Shown: in pieces, positions 60,401 to 64,000 of the stretch
Layout of the letters: the number at the start of each line of letters is the position of its first letter
How positions within the stretch are numbered: position 1 is the first letter of the stretch
DNA from: Prosapia bicincta
Taxonomy: Eukaryota; Arthropoda; Insecta; Hemiptera; Cercopidae
Assembly: GCA_036971475.1 (NCBI GenBank)
Contig: JBAIZL010000058.1
Coordinates: forward strand, 2,172,501 to 2,236,500
Length of the DNA stretch: 64,000 nucleotides
Direction of reading: 5' to 3'
Notes under the pieces: model-generated
Database searches by the model: none
What the model was told of the DNA's origin: nothing
The model's input: the letters and a program-made list of their open reading frames with translations, nothing else
Made by a program: the position numbers and the translations under genes

Positions 60401-62938
60401 TCAAAAGATTAGCTGCAAAAGCTAGTTTAGAGAGACCGTTTCAAAACCAAATCTTGACTCCATGTGAATTTTACGAATGGTCAGTTGAAAATATTCATGG
60501 GATTAGTTTTGATTATGGAACGCAAGAAGATTGTCTCAGCAGAAATTTTTTTGAAAGATCGGTTTAGTGAAGCACTCACAATAAAGGGGACTCAACAATA
60601 CCACACCTTTATGCCTGTTGCCTCAATCCGAAATAAGTTAACTGTGAAAATATTTTCCGAATCAACAACTTCTTCTCAAGTAACAGTATCAAGGTCAACA
60701 GACAAAATTACTTTTGCAGACTGTAATGGTTACATAAGTATCGTCTATGACTCTAACTGGTGGCTTGCTTATATAATGGACAAAAACGAAGACGAAGATG
60801 AATTAAAAGTTACCTTCCTTCATCCCAAAGGACCTTCTCCGTCATTTAGCTACCCAAGAATACCAGATGTATTATGGCTACCATTCACAGATGTGTTATG
60901 TACTGTGAATCCAACAACTCCAACAGGAAGAATTTACGTCCTATCCGAAGATGAAATTTTAACAACCAATGAAATGTTATCACAATACCTCCAACACATG
61001 TAGACCTTATGTTAAGTTTCACTGTGTTTGAAATATATGCAATGGTAATGGTTGGATTTCATTAATTATAATTATAAAAAGTTTGTATATACAAATATAC
61101 GTAAAACTAGTTAAAACCAGGTTCGGTTTAAAATTATTTTGACTATAAACCCATTGCAATCCCATAACTAAACTTGGTATACAAATTAGTGATAATAAGA
61201 CCTATTATATATATTTTTTTGAAAATTTTTAAAAATGTGTTTTCAAAAATATTTAAATTCAAAAATTTATTTTTGATTTTTAAAATATTTTTTTTCTCAC
61301 AACCTATATGTGTTACATATCATTAAAAAGGGCATAAAAAGAGCTAAAAAATGACACCTTTCCCATGATTCTTACTTTATTAGGAGAGGAGTTATGACCA
61401 TTTAAACGTTTTCCTGCAGCGACATTTTGACCGTTTTTTGAAAACTTTACATGGCCGTATTTCGGAAACCGTTACAGATAAAAATTTGAAATTTAGTATT
61501 TTTTTTAGTCTCAACCCCCACTTTGGGTGTACCAAATTTCATTAATATATGAAAGGGTGTGGTAAAATAGGTGTGTTGATTTGACACGGAATGACCCACA
61601 TGTGTTCATTAGTTTTAAGTCAGATTTCTTCATGTCTTCCTAAAACATTGACATTTTTTCCTTAAAGTAAGATTATACCGATGGTTTAATGTTGTCCAAG
61701 GTGCAATCTCAATTTCTATACATATGCTTCAACATTAAACTTAGATTAAATGTTAATAACATGGACAGATTTTTGTATGCTAGTACGGCTTTAAATAAAA
61801 AATTATAACATTTGTTGATTCCATCTTCGCGTGAGCTACTAGTAATCACTTACACTTTTAATGTTTTAAACTTGCCTATAGTAGCACTTACTTTGTTTGT
61901 TGAGGACTGCCGTTTCGGGAGATGTGTCCCTTTGTCAACTCAGACCGTAACATTAAAAGTAACATTTAAAACATTAAAAGTGTAAGTGAAAAAATTATAG
62001 CACACTCAATACATATAAAATACTTCATCCATGGAAGCAGCTTACAACATGATATTTCACGTCATATTAAAATCAACTGGTTACAATACTAATAAGATTG
62101 TATTTTTATTTTACAAATAAACTAGTTTTAGAAATTACTTTACCTGGTATATATATGACTATATGGTAATGTTTAGCCTTATGACATTGTAATTGGTGAC
62201 AGATAAAGAAAAATATTATCAAATTTAACTATAGAATTTTCTGGTATTAGTCTGGCAGGCTATCATGTTCTGAATGATCTAGAATATTGAATTATAAATG
62301 GTAAAGATACTACCACTTAATTAAAGTGCATAGAAAGTCCTACTGATTGCTGCTCCTATGTCATGCTAGAGTGAACTAATAATTGGAATTTCATCTACGT
62401 CATTTCAAATGAAAAAAATGGGACATTACAAACTATGTATTTGAAATGATTAAGAAGTTGCTTTGACACTCACAGTTTCATCTGAAGTTTATCTGGTTAG
62501 CCATAGGAACAACATAAAGCAGAAACATGGTTTTAAAATTATCAGTCTGAAAATCGTACTTCAAATTCTTCCCTTAGCTGAGTAATATAATGTCCAAATT
62601 TTGTGAAATTAGTTAAACAGTTTTCATTCTATTTTAACTAGATTCTACAAAGCTGTGTTTTATCATAGATACCTAATAATGTTGTATAACAGTAGAGCAA
62701 TTAATAATGGATTGTTTCAACAGTGAGGTTATGTCTCCAAAAAAATTTTTTTTTGTTTGTAACAATTAAAATCACATAAGACTTATTTAGATTGTATTTT
62801 CTGTAATAAACGTGGAAAAGAAAAAACGGGTTGTTTATTTACCAAAAAATATTCTAACCTTAAATTTATTTGGTTAAAGTTGAAAACTCACCTAAACTCA
62901 ATGCATAAGTTTAACCCTTGGTCAAAATTTCGTAGCAT
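41570..62938 (-). CDS. URM1: URM1, ubiquitin-related modifier 1 (five coding exons joined; whole gene span)
   Basis: URM1 is a small ubiquitin-fold protein that acts as sulfur carrier in tRNA wobble-uridine 2-thiolation and can be conjugated to proteins. MOCS3/Uba4 activates its C-terminal Gly-Gly as a thiocarboxylate. Five minus-strand segments join in phase across GT-AG introns: 62938-62892, 55670-55600, 53032-52951, 49064-49016 and 41638-41570. They give 318 nt, or 105 residues plus stop; the human protein has 101. Diagnostic stretches are [49 protein letters not shown] and [14 protein letters not shown], ending exactly at Gly-Gly-stop. Every junction preserves the codon (Ser, Trp and Val split; Leu/Gly unsplit). 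The N-terminal [15 protein letters not shown] is the least conserved part. Introns of 7.2, 2.6, 3.9 and 7.4 kb are filled with transposons. Confidence 0.95.
42856..43470. repeat. 41-bp tandem repeat inside piggyBac copy 1
   Basis: Units of TAAGTGGAGTCTATTTCTAT followed by TTGTAATTTGCAAGGTTTTTA repeat about nine times cleanly, then decay over five or six more units toward 43470. The clean-to-decayed gradient points to recent expansion at the left side. Confidence 0.9.
43592..44574 (+). pseudogene. piggyBac transposase remnants (N-terminus, start of DDD domain, C-terminal Cys-rich domain)
   Basis: In order: an acidic N-terminal frame (43592-43906; [16 protein letters not shown]); [19 protein letters not shown] (about 43981-44040), the motif before the catalytic domain; then [19 protein letters not shown] and GIWTTDRTG with MSRHRFYFL (44152-44313), the conserved opening of the DDD domain. 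After a large deletion comes [20 protein letters not shown] plus CF (about 44500-44571), the C-terminal cysteine-rich domain. The catalytic aspartates lie in the deleted part, so no transposase can be made. Confidence 0.85.
44757..46528. other. URM1 intron 4 sequence, nothing recognised
   Basis: AT-rich, with long A and T runs. A TCTGTCTGTTTGTCTGTCTG low-complexity patch lies near 46301-46325. No exon-like or RNA-like sequence was seen. Confidence 0.5.
46529..46710. repeat. 67-bp-arm foldback element with hammerhead-like loop
   Basis: The left arm 46529-46594 and right arm 46644-46710 are near-perfect complements (starting TTATTACACTTTTGCTATTA and ending GTTGTTGAATTGTTAACT). The 49-base loop, read on the minus strand, contains CTGAAGA, then AGTCGTAAGAC (a GTC-GTAA-GAC stem) and AAAACG. 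This is one base from the hammerhead order CTGANGA-stem-GAAA. A related right-hand half recurs at about 48903-48960 (AATGTAATAAGTAATTAACA, then CTCATGAACAG). Confidence 0.8.
47035..47447. repeat. Long palindromic MITE-like element, about 410 bp
   Basis: The whole segment folds on itself with imperfect arms. TTTTAATATACCAC (47063-47076) pairs with 47404-47417. AGTATAAAATAAT pairs with ATTATTTTATACC. GATAGTTAAGGAGGAGTAAA pairs with TTTACTCCTCCTTAACTATC near the centre. Complementarity extends outward through the AT-rich ends to about 47035 and 47447. No target duplication was settled and no ORF is present. Confidence 0.8.
47890..48530 (-). mobile_element. 5'-truncated copy of the LINE family, 3' UTR and last codons of ORF2
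   Basis: It begins with a T run (poly(A) on the minus strand) and CCTGGCGAAAAACCA, identical to the 3' end of the LINE at 35023. It continues through the same AT-rich UTR and ends in TTCAAGTGGTGCAAGAAAG, matching the ORF2 terminus at 35393-35411. Truncation at 48530 is typical of incomplete reverse transcription. No clear target duplication was found. Confidence 0.85.
48358..48438. repeat. (TA)n(TG)n compound microsatellite
   Basis: About 22 TA units run directly into about 19 TG units inside the truncated LINE 3' UTR, where the full LINE copy has only a short TATATA tract. Confidence 0.95.
49016..49064 (-). CDS. URM1: URM1 coding exon 4
   Basis: Acceptor CCTTTTTCCAG and donor GTAAGTA frame 49 nt encoding [16 protein letters not shown] after the split Val. 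It includes the invariant RPGILVLxNxxDWELL block. Confidence 0.97.
50603..51395 (+). pseudogene. piggyBac transposase remnants, copy 2: N-terminus and C-terminal Cys-rich domain
   Basis: ATG at 50603 opens [20 protein letters not shown] and runs 53 codons to a stop. A one-base shift continues the typical acidic N-terminus ([11 protein letters not shown], then SESDDDID). After a deletion of nearly all the catalytic domain, [17 protein letters not shown] and [14 protein letters not shown] (about 51075-51180) match the end of the DDD domain. A frame change leads to [16 protein letters not shown] (51311-51358), the cysteine-rich domain. No catalytic residues remain. Confidence 0.8.
51699..52567 (-). 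mobile_element. Tigger/pogo-type element, internally deleted, nested in piggyBac copy 2
   Basis: Perfect 21-bp terminal inverted repeats begin CAGTAAACTCCCGATTATCC (51699 and complement at 52567) and are flanked by TA on both sides. The CAGT...GATTATCCG end sequence and TA duplication are characteristic of the pogo/Tigger branch of Tc1/mariner. A piece of the transposase C-terminus survives on the minus strand. Length is 869 bp. Confidence 0.9.
52034..52131 (-). pseudogene. Tigger transposase C-terminal tail with a PIP-box-like motif
   Basis: A minus frame around 52119-52034 reads [16 protein letters not shown] then [21 protein letters not shown] fits the PCNA-interacting pattern Gln-x-x-(Val/Ile/Leu/Met)-x-x-Phe-(Phe/Tyr/Leu). 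Pogo transposase is known to bind PCNA through such a C-terminal motif. The rest of the transposase is missing. Confidence 0.55.
52951..53032 (-). CDS. URM1: URM1 coding exon 3
   Basis: Acceptor TTTCTGTTACAG and donor GTAAGT frame 82 nt encoding [20 protein letters not shown] then FLQGDT, with Trp and Val codons split. It matches the helix and RPELF-x-QGD segment of the family. Confidence 0.97.
53033..55599. other. URM1 intron 2, nothing recognised
   Basis: AT-rich sequence with long A and T runs. A low-complexity GTGTG/GAGTGTG patch lies at 54781-54830, and a GC-richer stretch at 53160-53440 has no open frame I can assign. No transposon ends were identified. Confidence 0.5.
55600..55670 (-). 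CDS. URM1: URM1 coding exon 2
   Basis: It follows acceptor GTTGTTGCAG and ends before GTAAGTAAT. The 71 nt encode [20 protein letters not shown] and KKP, with split Ser and Trp codons at the ends. GGAELLF and IKKH are strongly conserved in URM1. Confidence 0.95.
56226..56613. mobile_element. 388-bp palindromic MITE with 8-bp target duplication, in URM1 intron 1
   Basis: Inverted ends start GGGTCTTTTGTGTTATACGA, with the complement at 56613. They are flanked by the 8-bp duplication AACCAGTA at 56218-56225 and 56614-56621. The interior is itself a large inverted repeat (GATAGATTTGGTTGTAATTT near 56418 pairs with AAATTACAACCAAATCTATC near 56468), so almost the whole element folds into one hairpin. 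An 8-bp duplication is used by hAT, P and Merlin elements; the GGG start fits Merlin best, but I cannot settle it. Confidence 0.85.
57286..57500 (-). repeat. Dispersed repeat family, copy A (minus)
   Basis: On the complement it reads CCTATAGGATCAACATAAAG-like sequence, then AAAGTCAGAATATGGTACTT, then AAAATTAGCTCAATATTT, then GCATGTGTTGAA and AGATTTCTTCATGG. The same order is found at 59545-59778/61602-61632 and at 62455-62640. It supplies the empty-site homologue for the transposon at 59779. Confidence 0.75.
57815..59433 (-). mobile_element. Tigger/jerky-type DNA transposon, degenerate, in URM1 intron 1
   Basis: The right end, on the complement, reads TA then CAGTAAAACTCCAACTATTC. The left end reads TA then CAGGAAACTCTGATATCC, a diverged match. 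Between them the minus strand carries a recognisable jerky/Tigger transposase remnant. The right end is more secure than the left, which was chosen by resemblance. Confidence 0.75.
57940..59030 (-). pseudogene. Tigger/jerky-like transposase pseudogene
   Basis: Reading the minus strand through many frame changes: [19 protein letters not shown] (about 58995, the helix-turn-helix of CENP-B type); a Trp-Phe-Leu-Gln-Gln-like stretch; then [20 protein letters not shown] and [10 protein letters not shown] (about 58583-58500), the first DDE block. [25 protein letters not shown]...EWYNSIF and [14 protein letters not shown] follow, the second block with its Asp-Asn. Stops and indels are frequent, so it is not translatable. 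A frame of 83 codons at 58611-58360 is the longest intact piece. Confidence 0.8.
59545..59778 (+). repeat. Dispersed repeat family, copy B (interrupted by the foldback transposon)
   Basis: It matches copy A in inverse orientation and copy C in direct orientation. It stops at the transposon end and resumes at 61602 with GTGTTCATTAG and AGATTTCTTCATG, in line with copy A. Confidence 0.75.
59779..61597 (+). mobile_element. 1.8-kb DNA transposon with about 450-bp terminal inverted repeats, superfamily not assigned
   Basis: The left repeat 59779-60230 and right repeat 61153-61597 are near-identical complements starting GGGTCATTCCGTGTCAAATC. The flanks carry a 4-bp duplication, ACAT (59775-59778 and 61598-61601). 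The related repeat at 57286-57500 shows the uninterrupted site with one copy of (A/G)CAT. The interior encodes a transposase-like protein, missing its N-terminal half and frameshifted. The start of the coding frame overlaps the left inverted repeat, which suggests an internal deletion joined the repeat to the gene. Confidence 0.9.
60124..61003 (+). pseudogene. Transposase-like gene, C-terminal half with SH3-like tail, frameshifted
   Basis: The first frame (to 60567) has [20 protein letters not shown] then [20 protein letters not shown] and KRLAAKASL. These motifs look like part of an RNase-H-fold catalytic domain (Asp-Gly...Gln-x-x-Asn and His-Gly-Lys-Gly...Asp-Gly-x-Gly-Gly). A shift near 60510-60560 leads to the second frame (to 61003) with [20 protein letters not shown], then [20 protein letters not shown] and [14 protein letters not shown], ending [11 protein letters not shown]. 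The last 80 residues resemble a Tudor/BAH-like beta-barrel. I have seen similar unannotated proteins in invertebrates but cannot name the family. Catalytic residue assignment is inference. Confidence 0.7.
61847..61988. repeat. 24-bp inverted repeat with hammerhead-like loop
   Basis: Perfect arms, CACTTACACTTTTAATGTTT plus AAA (61847-61870) and complement (61965-61988), enclose 94 bases. On the minus strand the loop has TTGACAA, then AGGGACACATCTCCC (a GGGA/TCCC stem), then GAAACG. That is the hammerhead order with an intact GAAA but two mismatches in CTGANGA. The architecture parallels the element at 46529. Confidence 0.65.
62455..62640 (+). repeat. Dispersed repeat family, copy C
   Basis: TTTCATCTGAAGTT, CATAGGAACAACATAAAG, AAAATCGTACTTCAAATTCT and TGTGAAATTAG occur in the same order as in copy B. 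It lies only about 250 bp from URM1 coding exon 1. Confidence 0.7.
62892..62938 (-). CDS. URM1: URM1 coding exon 1
   Basis: ATG at 62938-62936 begins [15 protein letters not shown] plus the first two bases of a Ser codon, followed by donor GTGAG. The strand at IEFSGG matches the first beta-strand of the family. An upstream ATG at 62958-62956, 20 bases earlier and out of frame, opens a 15-codon uORF that overlaps this start. Confidence 0.85.
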
Positions 62939-63882
62939 TTTGAGACCAAAAATGGCATTGTTTATAAATACTTTCAATGTTAGAGAAATAGTCACAATAC
63001 TCGAACATTCATATTTAATGTTAGGTTAATTAGGTTTGCAAAGTGTAAGACGCGGCTACAGAGGAGCCACAGATAATTGTCTCAAATTGAACATTCACAT
63101 AAAAACTAATAGCTCAAGTGAAGATGGGTTCAAATAATATGAGCATCTAAATAACAAATAATATAGAATCAAATTTTTAAAATCAATTCCTACTAAGGTG
63201 AACAATAAAAAAAAATGTTTAGCAAGTTTTTATTTTATAAATACAAATATAAATATGTATAGGCCTATACATATGACGGAATTACAATATTAAGTGCAAC
63301 AATAAAAAGCGAATTTTCTTGCAATTTGCCATTTTCCACTCTATACAGTAAGCTATATGTTGTTTAACTTTGATTTTTGATTGTTACTATTTATTTGCTT
63401 CCTTTTTTCATTTCTAATTATGAAGCTGATTTTTATCTATAATTTCTATAAATGTCATCAATATAACTTTACCTATGATCAAAGAGAATTAAGTATCTGA
63501 AAACAGGTACTTTTCTTTTTTCAAGATGCTTCAAGACATTTTTTATGAGTATTTTTTCCACTCGAAAGTATGTTGAGTGTTATCTGTAATATGGAATTTG
63601 TTGTAATATAAATGTTGCCTTATAGTTACCATCACGAAACAAATAAATTTATATAATATTGTAATGTACATAGTTTTAAAATTTCCAAGTAGAAATTTAT
63701 TGTGTAAAATTTAGAAACTTTTTCAGATTCTATCAAAATTTACTAAAAAGATTCAAGAGTGAATTTACTAAAGCAAAAATCTGTGGCTTAAGTATCAACC
63801 AACCTATATGCAGTTTTCATAATGGTTGCTTAGCAACAACAAAAACACTGTACTATAATTAAAAACACTTTGCTAATACCAT
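62939..63882. promoter_or_regulatory. Divergent promoter region between URM1 and the plus-strand gene
   Basis: About 940 bp separate the two ATGs, which point away from each other. It must contain the URM1 5' UTR (with the uORF ATG at 62956) and the start of the plus-strand gene. Apart from the X-box at 63825, I see no clear core promoter element in the AT-rich sequence. Confidence 0.55.
63825..63837. promoter_or_regulatory. X-box (RFX transcription factor site)
   Basis: GTTGCTTAGCAAC is a 5-3-5 palindrome fully matching RYYNYYN(1-3)RRNRAC with a one-base spacer. It lies 46 bp before the plus-strand ATG. RFX factors bind such sites upstream of cilium genes, usually within about 150 bp of the start codon. 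Confidence 0.7.
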
Positions 63883-63979
63883 ATGAAAACTCTTCTAATC
63901 CCAAAAAATTTACTTCAATGCTTAGACATAATTGATATAGAAGGATTGCGATATTTTCAAGAATTACACCCTAATAGCA
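63883..63979 (+). CDS. First coding exon of an unidentified gene, cut by the window edge
   Basis: ATG at 63883 opens MKTLLIPKNLLQCLDIIDIE then GLRYFQELHPNS, and the exon ends at 63979 before the donor GTAAGTATTT. It is the only open start near the X-box, and the donor is strong. I do not recognise the protein. The context (X-box, divergent from URM1) suggests a ciliary or basal-body function, but that is inference from the promoter alone. Confidence 0.55.
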
Positions 63980-64000
63980 GTAAGTATTTTTAAATGTACA

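Overview
The window is AT-rich animal DNA, almost certainly from an insect. The evidence is spliced exons with GT-AG borders and conserved insect-style URM1 protein, a dense load of animal transposons (Penelope-like, I/Jockey-type LINE, piggyBac, Tigger/pogo, Helitron), microsatellites, and very large minisatellite arrays. A hemipteran is my guess from the repeat flavour, not a demonstrated assignment. There is nothing bacterial here.

Layout. 1-310 holds the 3' end of a Penelope-like element. 571-1452 is a 41-bp minisatellite. 2222-4878 is a 25-bp minisatellite, interrupted by a dead LINE RNase H fragment (4882-5658) and resumed briefly to 5745. 5746-10904 is AT-rich spacer with one (AC)n tract. 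10905-27034 is a 16.1-kb array of a 57-bp unit (about 283 copies) that stays open on both strands and contains a 4.1-kb-offset internal duplication. A Helitron remnant lies just beyond it (27395-27545). 30196-33745 is a 177-bp satellite (20 copies), followed by another degraded RNase H fragment. 35012-40431 is a nearly complete but dead I/Jockey-type LINE on the minus strand, with a 13-bp target-site duplication; the core of its reverse transcriptase is deleted.

The main host gene is URM1 (ubiquitin-related modifier 1), on the minus strand from 62938 down to 41570. It has five small coding exons (47, 71, 82, 49 and 69 nt) that join in phase to 105 residues ending in the diagnostic Gly-Gly. 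Its introns total about 21 kb and are largely transposon sediment. Intron 4 has piggyBac copy 1, two palindromes and a truncated LINE. Intron 3 has piggyBac copy 2 with a Tigger MITE nested inside it. Intron 1 has a foldback MITE, a Tigger-like element, and a 1.8-kb transposon with about 450-bp inverted repeats and a transposase-like gene I cannot assign to a superfamily.

At the right edge, a second host gene appears to start on the plus strand (63883), divergent from URM1. A perfect X-box-like RFX site lies 46 bp before its ATG, which suggests a cilium-related gene; only its first exon is visible.

The long ORFs in the minisatellites are products of repeat length and composition, not genes. 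The best candidates for something undescribed are the foldback transposon at 59779-61597 (with a paralogous empty site inside the window), the structured 5' end of the LINE, and hammerhead-like cores at three loci.
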